From Cellulomonas sp. KH9 (GTDB lineage Bacteria > Actinomycetota > Actinomycetes > Actinomycetales > Cellulomonadaceae): DNA of 64,000 bases. The notes under the pieces were generated by a model. It saw only the letters and a list, made by a program, of their open reading frames with translations, ran no database searches and was not told the origin of the DNA. The translations under genes and the position numbers were made by a program. The stretch is from assembly GCF_900114185.1 (NCBI RefSeq), contig NZ_FOSE01000001.1, positions 955,749 through 1,019,748 on the forward strand, given 5' to 3'. Positions within the stretch are counted from its first letter, which is position 1, and each line of letters starts with the position of its first letter. Positions 32,180 to 40,297 of the stretch are shown piece after piece.

Positions 32180-33025
32180 ATGACCACGCTCGCGGCCCGC
32201 GGCGTGACGCTCGGCTACGACGGCCGGACCGTCTCGACCGACCTCGACGTCGAGATCCCGGACGGCTCGTTCACGGCGATCATCGGCCCCAACGCCTGCG
32301 GCAAGTCCACGCTGCTGCGCGCCCTGTCGCGCCTGCTCACGCCCACGGCCGGCCGGGTCGTGCTCGACGGCCGGGAGATCCGTGAGTACTCGACGCGGGA
32401 CGTCGCGCGCCGCCTGGGCCTGCTGCCGCAGTCGTCGCTGGCCCCCGACGGCATCACGGTCGCCGACCTCGTGGGGCGCGGGCGGTTCCCGCACCAGTCC
32501 TTCCTGCGGCAGTGGTCGCCCGACGACGAGCGGGCCGTGCGCGAGGCGATGGCCGCCACCGGCGTCGCCGAGCTCGCGGACGCGCCGGTCGACGAGCTCT
32601 CGGGCGGTCAGCGGCAGCGGGTCTGGCTGGCGCTGGTGCTCGCGCAGCAGACGCCGCTGCTGCTGCTGGACGAGCCGACGACGTTCCTCGACGTGGCGCA
32701 CCAGATGGAGGTCCTCGGCCTGTGCCGGCGCCTGCACGCGACCGGGCGCTACACGATCGTCGCGGTGCTGCACGACCTGACGATGGCGTTCCGCTACGCC
32801 GACCACGTCATCGCCATGAAGGACGGGCGCGTGGTCGCCTCCGGGCCGGTCGAGGAGGTCGCGACCGCCGAGCTCGTCGGTGAGGTCTACGACATCCGCT
32901 GCCTGTGCCTGCCCGACCCGGTCACGGGCCGACCCGTCGTCGTCCCGGTCGACCCGGACCATGAGCTCCCCGCCGGCGCACCCGCCGGCGCACCACCCAC
33001 CCGCCTCCCCGGACGGACCGCATGA
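32180..33025 (+). CDS. Fe-siderophore ABC ATP-binding protein (FepC-like)
   Basis: The 281-residue ATPase has Walker A GPNACGKST at 36-44, signature LSGGQRQRV beginning at 139, Walker B LLLDEP near 160-165 and the switch His in VAVLHDLTMAFRYAD. GPNACGKST with the PHQSFLRQWSPDDE loop is characteristic of FepC/FecE siderophore ATPases. The last 20 residues are Pro/Ala-rich. It overlaps the SIP gene by 4 bases. Confidence 0.93.
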   Translation: MTTLAARGVTLGYDGRTVSTDLDVEIPDGSFTAIIGPNACGKSTLLRALSRLLTPTAGRVVLDGREIREYSTRDVARRLGLLPQSSLAPDGITVADLVGRGRFPHQSFLRQWSPDDERAVREAMAATGVAELADAPVDELSGGQRQRVWLALVLAQQTPLLLLDEPTTFLDVAHQMEVLGLCRRLHATGRYTIVAVLHDLTMAFRYADHVIAMKDGRVVASGPVEEVATAELVGEVYDIRCLCLPDPVTGRPVVVPVDPDHELPAGAPAGAPPTRLPGRTA

Positions 33026-33879
33026 CCCACGACGACCGTTCCCACCTGCCCGTCGCCGCGCGTGTCGTGGCCGTCACGGACCTCACGCCGCGCATGCGCC
33101 GCGTCACCTTCGCGGGGCCGGAGGTGGAGGCCTACCTGTCGGGCCGGTCGGTGCCCAACGTCAAGCTGTACTTCCCCCGGCCGGACGGTCGGCTGGACCT
33201 GCCCGAGCGGGCGGGCCACCGGTACACCTGGCAGCCGGGGCAGCGCGAGCGGGTGCGCACCTACACGGTGCGCCGCGTGCACCCCGACGGGTCCGCGATC
33301 GACGTGGACCTGGTCCGCCACGGGGACGCGGGCCTGGCGTCCGCGTGGGTGGAGCGCGCGCGGGTCGGTGACCGGCTGGGGCTGCTGGGCGGCGGCGGCC
33401 TGGTGCCGGGGCTCTGCGACTGGCTGCTGCTGGTGGCGGACGAGACGGGGCTGCCGGCTGCTGCGGCCATCCTCGAGGCGCTGCCCGCCACGACGCGTGG
33501 CGTGGCGCTGCTCGAGGTCGCGGACGCGGCCGAGGAGCAGGTGCTCGCGGGGCCGGCGGGTGTGCAGGTGCGGTGGCTGCACCGCGACGGCGCGCCGCCG
33601 GGCACGACGACGCTGCTGCAGGACGCGATGGCCGGTGTCGAGATCCCGGGCGGCGGCGGGGCCAGGGTGTGGGTGTCCGCGGAGTCGCAGGTGGTCCGGT
33701 TCGCACGCCGGCACCTGCGCGCCCTGGGCTTCGACCGGCGCCGCCAGCTCGTCATCGGGTACTGGCACCGTGGGCTGAGCGAGGTCGCGTACGCGGTGGA
33801 GTCGGACCACGACCGGGCGGACGGCGAGCTCGAGGTCGAGGCCGCGCCGGCCCTGACGCCGTGCCCCGGGACGCCGTGA
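33022..33879 (+). CDS. Siderophore-interacting protein (FAD ferric reductase family)
   Basis: The 285-residue cytoplasmic protein belongs to the SIP/ViuB family. The N-terminal FAD-binding barrel contains RMRRVTFAGPEVEAY and RVRTYTVRR (the R-x-Y-T/S FAD motif); the C-terminal part has LLLVADETGLPAAAAILEALP and WVSAESQVVRFARRHL ahead of GYWHRGLSE. It would reduce the imported ferric siderophore to release iron, complementing the esterase encoded next. Confidence 0.9.
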   Translation: MTHDDRSHLPVAARVVAVTDLTPRMRRVTFAGPEVEAYLSGRSVPNVKLYFPRPDGRLDLPERAGHRYTWQPGQRERVRTYTVRRVHPDGSAIDVDLVRHGDAGLASAWVERARVGDRLGLLGGGGLVPGLCDWLLLVADETGLPAAAAILEALPATTRGVALLEVADAAEEQVLAGPAGVQVRWLHRDGAPPGTTTLLQDAMAGVEIPGGGGARVWVSAESQVVRFARRHLRALGFDRRRQLVIGYWHRGLSEVAYAVESDHDRADGELEVEAAPALTPCPGTP

Positions 33880-35201
33880 CCCGCCTCGCGGTGCGTCCGG
33901 CGCCGCGCGTGCACGAGGCCGCCGGGCGGCGGTTCGACGAGCGGCACCCGGTCGCCCCGCCCGGGGTGCCGGTGCCGCGCGTGGTGGGACCGGTCGAGCG
34001 TGCGTGGGCCGGTGCCGACCACGACGGGCGCCGGGACCTGCTGGCGCGGCTGCGCGCCGCGGGCTCGCCGGTCGTCGTCGACGAGGGTGGCACGTGCACG
34101 CTGACGTGGTGGTACGAGGACGCCGACGCCCGGGCCGTGGTGCTGGCGGTCAACGGGCTGCTCGACCACCGGGACGTCGGGGCGAGCGAGCTGGTGCGCC
34201 TGGCGGGCAGCGACGTCTGGACGATCACCTACCGCCTGCCGGGCGACTGGCGCGGGTCGTACGTGCTGACGACGCACCGCGGCGGCGGCCCTGCGCCGTG
34301 GCGCACCGCGGACGACCGGCGCACGGTGCGGCTGGCCGCGATGGCCGGCGGGCCCGACCCCGCCAACCCCCGGGTCATGGGGACCATGCACGACGCGGCG
34401 GTGTCCGTGGCGCAGGGCACCGCGGCGCCGCCGCACCGCTGGTGGGTGCCGGGGCGCCCGAGCCCGCCGGCCGAGCTGGTCCTGCCGGCGACGGCGCACC
34501 GGCGGGCCCGGCGCGTCTGGCTGCACACCACGCCGGGCCTGCCCGACGACCGGGAGGCGCCGCTGCTGGTCGTCCACGACGGCCAGGTGTGGGCGCGGTC
34601 CGTGCCGCTGGCCGCGTCGCTCGACGCCGCGGTCGCGGACGGTGCCCTGCCGCCGCTGCGGGCGGTGCTCGTCGACTCCGGCACGGTGGCCACGCGCTGG
34701 GAGGAGCTGGGGGTGCCGGGCGGCACGACGCGGTTCGTCCTCGACGACCTGCTGCCGGTGCTGGCCGGACGGTGGGCGCTGCCGGCCGACCCGACGCGCG
34801 TCGTGGCGACCGGCGCGAGCTTCGGCGGGCTGGGCGCGCTGTGGCTGGTGGCCCTGGGTGGCGACCGGGTGGGTGCGGCGCTGGCGCAGTCCCCGTCGTT
34901 GTGGCGGTTCGACCTGCGCGACGTGCTGCGTGCCGCTCCCCGGCACGTGCGCGTGGCCCTGCAGGCCGGGGTCCACGAGCCGGAGGTGCTGCGCGGCTCG
35001 CGCGAGCTGGCGGCCGCGCTCGTGGCGGACGGCCGGTCGCCGCACGTCGTCGAGGTCACGGGCGGGCACGACTGGGCGTGGTGGTGGCCGGGGATGCTCG
35101 ACGGGCTCACGCAGCTGCTGCCGCCGGACCCGTGCGCCGCACCCGCCGGTGCGACGCGCGTCGCCGGAATCACCCCGCCGACGGGACCTACGTCCCGCTG
35201 A
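33876..35201 (+). CDS. Fes-like ferric-enterobactin esterase
   Basis: The 441-residue protein has an N-terminal enterochelin-esterase domain (WWYEDADARAVVLAVNGL, WTITYRLPGDWRGSYVL) and a C-terminal a/b-hydrolase domain of the esterase D/Fes type. The nucleophile is Ser315 in GASFGGLGA and the probable catalytic His is His398 in GGHDWAWW. It should hydrolyse the trilactone backbone of ferric catecholate siderophores in the cytoplasm. The GTG start overlaps the SIP gene by 4 bases. No siderophore biosynthesis gene is present nearby, so the substrate may be a scavenged xenosiderophore. Confidence 0.85.
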   Translation: MTRLAVRPAPRVHEAAGRRFDERHPVAPPGVPVPRVVGPVERAWAGADHDGRRDLLARLRAAGSPVVVDEGGTCTLTWWYEDADARAVVLAVNGLLDHRDVGASELVRLAGSDVWTITYRLPGDWRGSYVLTTHRGGGPAPWRTADDRRTVRLAAMAGGPDPANPRVMGTMHDAAVSVAQGTAAPPHRWWVPGRPSPPAELVLPATAHRRARRVWLHTTPGLPDDREAPLLVVHDGQVWARSVPLAASLDAAVADGALPPLRAVLVDSGTVATRWEELGVPGGTTRFVLDDLLPVLAGRWALPADPTRVVATGASFGGLGALWLVALGGDRVGAALAQSPSLWRFDLRDVLRAAPRHVRVALQAGVHEPEVLRGSRELAAALVADGRSPHVVEVTGGHDWAWWWPGMLDGLTQLLPPDPCAAPAGATRVAGITPPTGPTSR

Positions 35202-35224
35202 GCGGCCCTCCGCGACGGTCCGGC

Positions 35225-35272
35225 ACCGCACATGTGGGCGTGTCGCGCGTGTTGGACCACAACATGTTGTGT
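35225..35272 (+). promoter_or_regulatory. Two NrdR boxes before nrdD
   Basis: The downstream box, 35257-35272, contains the perfect palindrome CACAACATGTTGTG and agrees with the NrdR consensus acaCwAtATaTwGtgt at every strongly conserved position. A weaker copy, ACCGCACATGTGGGCG (35225-35240), is centred 32 bases upstream, about three helical turns, the usual tandem spacing for NrdR. Confidence 0.75.
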
Positions 35273-35334
35273 CGATCGGCGTTGGCTGGTGTTCCACTCA
35301 GAGGGACGCAGCAGCACACCGAAGGAGCGCACGC

Positions 35335-37164
35335 ATGTCGCAGCAGGGCCGCACCGGCACGCCGGTCGTCGTGGAGGTCGGGTCGACCGTCGGCGAGTAC
35401 CTCGACCGCAGCGACTGGCGGGTCAACGCCAACGCCAACCAGGGGTACTCCCTCGGCGGCATGATCCTCAACACCGCGGGCAAGGTCGTCGCCAACTACT
35501 GGCTGAGCGAGATCTACCCGGCCGAGGTCGGGCAGGCGCACCGCGACGGCGACCTGCACATCCACGACCTCGACATGCTGTCCGGCTACTGCGCCGGCTG
35601 GTCGCTGCGCACCCTGCTGCAGGAGGGCCTCAACGGGGTCCCCGGCAAGGTGGAGGCGCGCCCGCCCAGGCACTTCAGCGCGGCGATCGGGCAGATCGTC
35701 AACTTCCTCGGGACGATGCAGAACGAGTGGGCCGGGGCGCAGGCGTTCAGCAGCTTCGACACGTTCATGGCGCCGTACGTCCGCCTCGACGGGCTGACCT
35801 ACACGGAGGTCCGGCAGGGGATCCAGGAGCTCATCTACAACCTCAACGTGCCGTCGCGCTGGGGCACGCAGACGCCGTTCACCAACCTCACGTTCGACTG
35901 GACGTGCCCGGCGGACCTCGCCGACCAGACGCCGTTCGTCGCGGACGAGCCGTGCGACTTCACGTACGGCGACCTGCAGGCCGAGATGGACATGATCAAC
36001 CGCGCGTACATGGAGGTCATGACCGAGGGTGACGCGTCGGGCCGGGTCTTCACGTTCCCGATCCCGACGTACAACATCACGAAGGACTTCCCCTGGGAGT
36101 CGCAGAACGCGCAGCGGCTGTGGGCGATGACGGCCAAGTACGGGCTGCCGTACTTCCAGAACTTCATCAACTCCGACATGGAGCCCGGCGACGTGCGGTC
36201 GATGTGCTGCCGCCTGCAGCTGGACCTGCGCGAGCTGCTCAAGCGCGGCAACGGCCTGTTCGGCTCCGGCGAGCAGACCGGCTCGATCGGCGTCGTCACC
36301 ATCAACTGCGCCCGCCTGGGCTTCACGCACCCCGGTGACGAGGAGGGCCTGCTGGCCGACCTGGACCGCCTGCTGGGCCTGGCGCGCACGTCGCTGGAGC
36401 TCAAGCGCACCACCATCCAGCGGCTCATGGACGACGGCCTGTTCCCGTACTCGCGGCGCTACCTCGGCTCGCTCGACAGCCACTTCTCGACGATCGGCGT
36501 CAACGGCCTCAACGAGATGATCCGCAACTACACGGGTGACCTCTACGACATCACCGACGAGCGCGGCCACGCGATGGCGCTGCGCGTGCTGGACCACGTG
36601 CGGGCCCGGATGGTCGAGTTCCAGGAGGAGACGGGCAACCTCTACAACCTGGAGGCGACGCCGGCGGAGGGCACGACGTACCGGTTCGCCAAGGAGGACA
36701 AGAAGAGGTTCCCGACGATCCTGCAGGCCGGCACGCCGGACCACCCGTACTACACCAACTCCTCGCAGCTGCCGGTGGGCTTCACCGACGACCCGTTCGA
36801 GGCCCTGGAGCGCCAGGACGAGCTGCAGACGCGGTACACCGGCGGCACGGTCCTGCACCTGTACATGTCGGAGCGCATCTCGACGCCGGAGGCGTGCCGC
36901 GAGCTGGTGCGGCGGGCCCTGACCCGCTTCCGGCTGCCGTACCTGACCGTCACGCCGACGTTCTCGATCTGCCCGGCCCACGGGTACCTGGCCGGTGAGC
37001 ACCACGTGTGTCCCACGTGCGAGGAGGACGGCGTCACCACGACGTGCGAGGTGTGGACGCGGGTCATGGGCTACCACCGGCCCGTGAGCTCCTTCAACAT
37101 CGGCAAGCAGGGCGAGCACGCCGAGCGCGTGCCGTTCCTCGAGCCCGCGGGGGCGCGGGCGTGA
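35335..37164 (+). CDS. nrdD: Anaerobic ribonucleoside-triphosphate reductase (class III)
   Basis: The 609-residue glycyl-radical enzyme reduces NTPs to dNTPs without oxygen. Cys291-Cys292 in VRSMCCRLQLDLRE holds the thiyl radical site; the radical glycine is Gly579 in RVMGYHRP. The C-terminal zinc site uses ICPAHGYL and CPTC-x8-TTC. Substrate-site landmarks DGDLHIHDLDML and NTAGKVVANYWL are present. The protein begins directly at the catalytic barrel (GEYLDRSDWRVNANANQG), with no N-terminal ATP-cone, so allosteric activity control by dATP may be absent. GAAGGAG precedes the ATG. It overlaps the activase gene by 4 bases. Confidence 0.95.
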   Translation: MSQQGRTGTPVVVEVGSTVGEYLDRSDWRVNANANQGYSLGGMILNTAGKVVANYWLSEIYPAEVGQAHRDGDLHIHDLDMLSGYCAGWSLRTLLQEGLNGVPGKVEARPPRHFSAAIGQIVNFLGTMQNEWAGAQAFSSFDTFMAPYVRLDGLTYTEVRQGIQELIYNLNVPSRWGTQTPFTNLTFDWTCPADLADQTPFVADEPCDFTYGDLQAEMDMINRAYMEVMTEGDASGRVFTFPIPTYNITKDFPWESQNAQRLWAMTAKYGLPYFQNFINSDMEPGDVRSMCCRLQLDLRELLKRGNGLFGSGEQTGSIGVVTINCARLGFTHPGDEEGLLADLDRLLGLARTSLELKRTTIQRLMDDGLFPYSRRYLGSLDSHFSTIGVNGLNEMIRNYTGDLYDITDERGHAMALRVLDHVRARMVEFQEETGNLYNLEATPAEGTTYRFAKEDKKRFPTILQAGTPDHPYYTNSSQLPVGFTDDPFEALERQDELQTRYTGGTVLHLYMSERISTPEACRELVRRALTRFRLPYLTVTPTFSICPAHGYLAGEHHVCPTCEEDGVTTTCEVWTRVMGYHRPVSSFNIGKQGEHAERVPFLEPAGARA

Positions 37165-37934
37165 CACCCGACGGCACCGGGTCCGGGCGCACCGTGCGCG
37201 GTGCGCCCGGACCGGCGGGTCCCCACGCGGCGGCGCCGGGCGCCGCCCTTGACGCGGCCGCCGACACCCTGCAGATCGCGGGTCTGGTGCCGCTGTCCAC
37301 GGTCGACTGGCCGGGGCGGCTGGTCGCCACCGCGTTCCTGCAGGGGTGCCCCTGGCGCTGCACCTACTGCCACAACAGCGCCATCCTCGACCCGTGCCTG
37401 CCCGGTGTGGTGCCGTGGTCGGACGTCACCGACCTGCTGGCCCGGCGCAGCGGCCTGCTCGACGGGCTGGTGCTGTCGGGCGGGGAGCCGACGCGCCAGG
37501 CGGGGGTCGTGGCCGCCGCGCGCCAGGTCAAGGACGCCGGGTTCCTGGTGGGGCTGCACACGGCCGGCGCCTACCCGGCGCGGCTGCCCGCGCTGCTCCC
37601 GTACGTCGACTGGGTCGGGCTGGACGTGAAGGCACCCGCCCACCTGTACCGCGCGATCACCCGCACGGGCGGCCCGACGACGGCCGCCGACAAGGCGTTC
37701 GCGTCCCTGCGGCTGGTGCTCGACAGCGGCGTCGACGTGCAGGTCCGCACCACGGTCGACCCGACGGTGCTGACGGACGACGACGTCGCCGAGCTCAGCG
37801 CGCTGCTGGCCGACCTGGGTGTGCGCGACCACGTGCTGCAGCAGGTCCGCCCGGACGGGACGACGGACGAGTACCGGCGGGCCCTGGCGGCGCTGCCGCG
37901 AACGGCTGCACCGGGCCTGAGGGCGGGCGCCTGA
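37161..37934 (+). CDS. nrdG: Anaerobic ribonucleotide reductase activating protein
   Basis: The 257-residue radical-SAM enzyme has CPWRCTYC with Cys63, Cys67 and Cys70 ligating the 4Fe-4S cluster, followed by a GGEP motif in VLSGGEPTRQ and GLHTAGAYP. It generates the glycyl radical on NrdD using S-adenosylmethionine. About 35 Ala/Pro-rich residues precede the domain. The GTG start overlaps nrdD by 4 bases and the stop lies 9 bases from the convergent gene at 37944. Confidence 0.93.
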   Translation: MTPDGTGSGRTVRGAPGPAGPHAAAPGAALDAAADTLQIAGLVPLSTVDWPGRLVATAFLQGCPWRCTYCHNSAILDPCLPGVVPWSDVTDLLARRSGLLDGLVLSGGEPTRQAGVVAAARQVKDAGFLVGLHTAGAYPARLPALLPYVDWVGLDVKAPAHLYRAITRTGGPTTAADKAFASLRLVLDSGVDVQVRTTVDPTVLTDDDVAELSALLADLGVRDHVLQQVRPDGTTDEYRRALAALPRTAAPGLRAGA

Positions 37935-37943
37935 GGGCGGGCG

Positions 37944-39101
37944 TCACGCTCCGGCGTCGGGTCCGGGTCGCAGGATGTAGACCACGGACGGCTCACCGTC
38001 CGCGGTCCGCGACGGGATCGCGTCGACCAGCCAGCCGTCGACGTGGTACCCGTCCCACGGCGTCGCACCCGACAACGGGTCGGGCGGCACGGTGACCGGG
38101 TCGTCGTGCGACTGCGCCTGCGCGTCCGCCAGCAGGCCCCACGCGACGCGGCCGCGGTCCTCGCCGGCGGCGGCGACCTCCGCCGCCCAGCCGGTCCCGT
38201 GCGGGTGGGCGGCCACCAGGCGCCCGCCGATCAGCGGGACGTCGCGCGGGAAGTCGTCGGGCAGCCGTTCGCTGAGCCGCGTGTCCGCGGCGGCGACCGT
38301 CAGCTCCCACGGTCCCGCTGCGCCGTGCGCGGTGCCGGCGGCGTCGACGGTGGTCACCCACACGTCGTACTCGCCCGGCAGCAGGGGGCCGGACCCGTCG
38401 CACGCCGTCAGCCCCATCGGGGTCCGCTGCGCGACCGGGCCGGCCAGGCTGCCGTCCACCAGGGTCTGCGTCCAGAACGTCTCGCTGCCCCGCAGGGCGT
38501 GGAGGGTCGTACCGGGGTCCTCCACGGGCAGCCGGTCGGTGCCGTACAGGTCGGCGAGCACCTGCCCGGACGGTGTCGGCGCGCGGTCGACGGGCTGCTG
38601 CGCCGTCGCGACGACGACCTCCTTGCGCGTCACGAGGAACCGCAGGCGGGACGGGTCGGTCGCCGCGGCGGGCAGCTCGGAGACGGACACCAGCAGGTCG
38701 ACGCTGTCGGCCTGCCACGTGCCGACGCCGCCACCGGTGCCCGGGCCGCCGAGGGTCTCCGTGCCGTTCGCGGACGCGAACCCCAGGTCGACCTCCAGCG
38801 CGTCGTCCGGGCCGGACGGCAGCGTCGCCACCGAGGACCGGCACGTGCCCGGGTCGGCGTCGGGGTCCGCGGCGGGGGACAGGTCGGCCGTCAGCTGCGG
38901 ACCCACCAGGGCCACCGCGCCGGCGGCGCTCGCCGCCACCGTGACGGTGCCCGCCGCGCGGGTCGCCCGTCGGCGCCGCACGCGGCTCGCGAGCCGCTGG
39001 ACGGTGGCGACGGTCGTGCCGTCGTCGGTGTCCCCGAAGGCGCTCGCGTGCGCGGCGGCGTCGGCGACGTCGTGCAGCGCGAGACCCAGCCGTGTGCTCA
39101 T
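37944..39101 (-). CDS. Membrane-anchored protein cotranscribed with a sigma factor; possible anti-sigma function
   Basis: The 385-residue protein is unassigned. It has a short cytoplasmic N-terminus (about 50 residues) ending in RRRRATRAAG, one membrane helix (about 50-72) and a large extracytoplasmic part of about 310 residues without a recognised domain, containing four or fewer cysteines and repeated Trp/Pro segments. Its ATG overlaps the SigE-family sigma gene by 4 bases, the usual arrangement for a sigma factor and its membrane-bound partner. The topology fits an anti-sigma factor or sensor, but no ZAS-type Cys/His motif is visible. Confidence 0.65.
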   Translation of the reverse strand: MSTRLGLALHDVADAAAHASAFGDTDDGTTVATVQRLASRVRRRRATRAAGTVTVAASAAGAVALVGPQLTADLSPAADPDADPGTCRSSVATLPSGPDDALEVDLGFASANGTETLGGPGTGGGVGTWQADSVDLLVSVSELPAAATDPSRLRFLVTRKEVVVATAQQPVDRAPTPSGQVLADLYGTDRLPVEDPGTTLHALRGSETFWTQTLVDGSLAGPVAQRTPMGLTACDGSGPLLPGEYDVWVTTVDAAGTAHGAAGPWELTVAAADTRLSERLPDDFPRDVPLIGGRLVAAHPHGTGWAAEVAAAGEDRGRVAWGLLADAQAQSHDDPVTVPPDPLSGATPWDGYHVDGWLVDAIPSRTADGEPSVVYILRPGPDAGA

Positions 39102-39664
39102 CGTGACCTCCGGACGTCGACGAGGACCTCGTCGATGTGGTGCGCGGGCTCGTCGTCGGCGAGCGAGCCCAGGCGCGACTCCAGCGTGCGGGTGGCGTCC
39201 GACAGGTACCGCTTCACGGTGCCGACGGACAGGGAGAGGGCGTCGGCCACCTGGGCCACCGTCATGTCCTCGAAGTGGCGCAGGACGATGCACGCGCGCT
39301 CGCGGGGCGGCAGCAGCGCGAGCGCCTGCTGCACGGCCATGCGCGTGGTGACCACGGGCTCGGGGCCGGCGTCCGGCCCGTCGGGCGGGGTGGGCTCGGG
39401 CACGGCGGCGAGGTGCCGGATCGTGGCCCAGTGCCGCCGGCGGCGGAACCCGTCGACGTACGTCGTGAGGATCGCGCGGCGCACGTACGCCTCGGCGGAC
39501 GCGACCTCGCGTGTCCCGCGACCGCGGGTGAAGGTGCGGACCAGGGCGTCCTGCACCAGGTCCTCGGCCTCGCGCGCGTCGCCCGTCAGCAGGTACGCGT
39601 ACCCGACGAGTGCGCGGCCGCGCGTGCGGACGAGCGCGTCCAGCGCATCCGGCCAGGGCGTCAC
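39098..39664 (-). CDS. SigE-family (ECF) RNA polymerase sigma factor
   Basis: The 188-residue protein has region 2 (RGRALVGYAYLLTGDAREAEDLVQDALVRTF, with the core-binding helix) and region 4 (LPPRERACIVLRHFEDMTVAQVADAL plus SVGTVKRYLSDATRTLESRL, the -35-recognition helix-turn-helix). The GTG start was chosen because GGGAG lies five bases upstream and homology starts at DALDALVRTRG; an upstream ATG at 39709 would add 15 residues. An ECF-like promoter lies just upstream. The gene overlaps the membrane-protein gene at 37944. Confidence 0.88.
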   Translation of the reverse strand: MTPWPDALDALVRTRGRALVGYAYLLTGDAREAEDLVQDALVRTFTRGRGTREVASAEAYVRRAILTTYVDGFRRRRHWATIRHLAAVPEPTPPDGPDAGPEPVVTTRMAVQQALALLPPRERACIVLRHFEDMTVAQVADALSLSVGTVKRYLSDATRTLESRLGSLADDEPAHHIDEVLVDVRRSR

Positions 39665-39716
39665 GGTGCTCCCGTCGTCGGCACGGCAGCGCACGGCACG
39701 CCCCGTCATCCATGGT

Positions 39717-39742
39717 GACGGACGACGCCTCCGAAAGGTTGG
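39717..39742 (-). promoter_or_regulatory. ECF-type promoter of the sigma-factor operon
   Basis: Leftward, CCAACC (39742-39737) and CGTC (39720-39717) are separated by 16 bases, matching the AAC...CGTC pattern of ECF promoters. Transcription would begin close to 39710, either just at the ATG at 39709 or with a 45-base leader to the preferred GTG. Autoregulation is a reasonable inference. Confidence 0.5.
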
Positions 39743-39777
39743 GTCTCGCGCACCGAATCACGAGATCGATGGGGGAT

Positions 39778-39793
39778 GCACCCGTGCGGGTGC
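39778..39793. repeat. Inverted repeat between sigma and STAS genes
   Basis: GCACCC-GTGC-GGGTGC is a perfect 16-base inverted repeat in the divergent promoter region, 37 bases before the STAS gene. It may be an operator. Confidence 0.4.
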
Positions 39794-39829
39794 TTGAATG
39801 CACACGACGCCACAGCCGGGAGGACGTCG

Positions 39830-40165
39830 ATGGACGTGCAGGTCACCACCGAGGACTTCGGCGTGCGTACGGTGCTGCACGTCACGGGCGAGATCGACGT
39901 CGCCTCGGCGGACCGGCTCCGCGAGCGCGTGGCCGTGCTGCTGTCGGACGGTCGCACCGACCTGGTCGTCGACCTGACCGGCGTGACGTTCATGGACTCG
40001 ACCGGCCTGGGCCTGCTGGTGGGCGCCCTCAAGCGCGTGCGCCTGATCGGCGGCCGGCTCGTGCTCGTCGTGGACTCCGAGCGGCTGCTCAAGGTCTTCC
40101 GCATCACGGGCCTCACCCAGGTCTTCACGATCCACGACACGCTGGCGGACGCGCTCGCGTCCTGA
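39830..40165 (+). CDS. STAS-domain anti-sigma-factor antagonist
   Basis: The 111-residue protein is a single STAS domain. It contains VLHVTGEIDVASADRLRERV and FMDSTGLGLLVGALKRV, in which Ser57 matches the phosphorylation site of SpoIIAA/RsbV-type antagonists. Such proteins bind a HATPase anti-sigma kinase when unphosphorylated. No kinase gene adjoins it. GGGAGG precedes the ATG. Its partner is unknown. Confidence 0.85.
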   Translation: MDVQVTTEDFGVRTVLHVTGEIDVASADRLRERVAVLLSDGRTDLVVDLTGVTFMDSTGLGLLVGALKRVRLIGGRLVLVVDSERLLKVFRITGLTQVFTIHDTLADALAS

Positions 40166-40217
40166 CCTCCCGCGTCCCGACCGGGTCGGCAGGTGCGATC
40201 TACGTCACACCTGTCGC

Positions 40218-40223
40218 TAGACT
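40218..40223 (+). promoter_or_regulatory. -10 element before hppA
   Basis: TAGACT fits TANNNT and lies 74 bases upstream of the pyrophosphatase ATG; no clear -35 hexamer is seen. Confidence 0.35.
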
Positions 40224-40297
40224 CGCCGGGTTCGCCGGCAACGGGGCCGGGCGGCTCGGCGCGCTCAGGGGCGGCGCCGGTGTGTCGAGGAGGATGC

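Noticed and set aside
35335-37164. Pyruvate formate-lyase or other glycyl-radical enzyme
   Set aside because: The C-terminal zinc cysteines, RVMGY glycyl site and the NrdR boxes identify NrdD.
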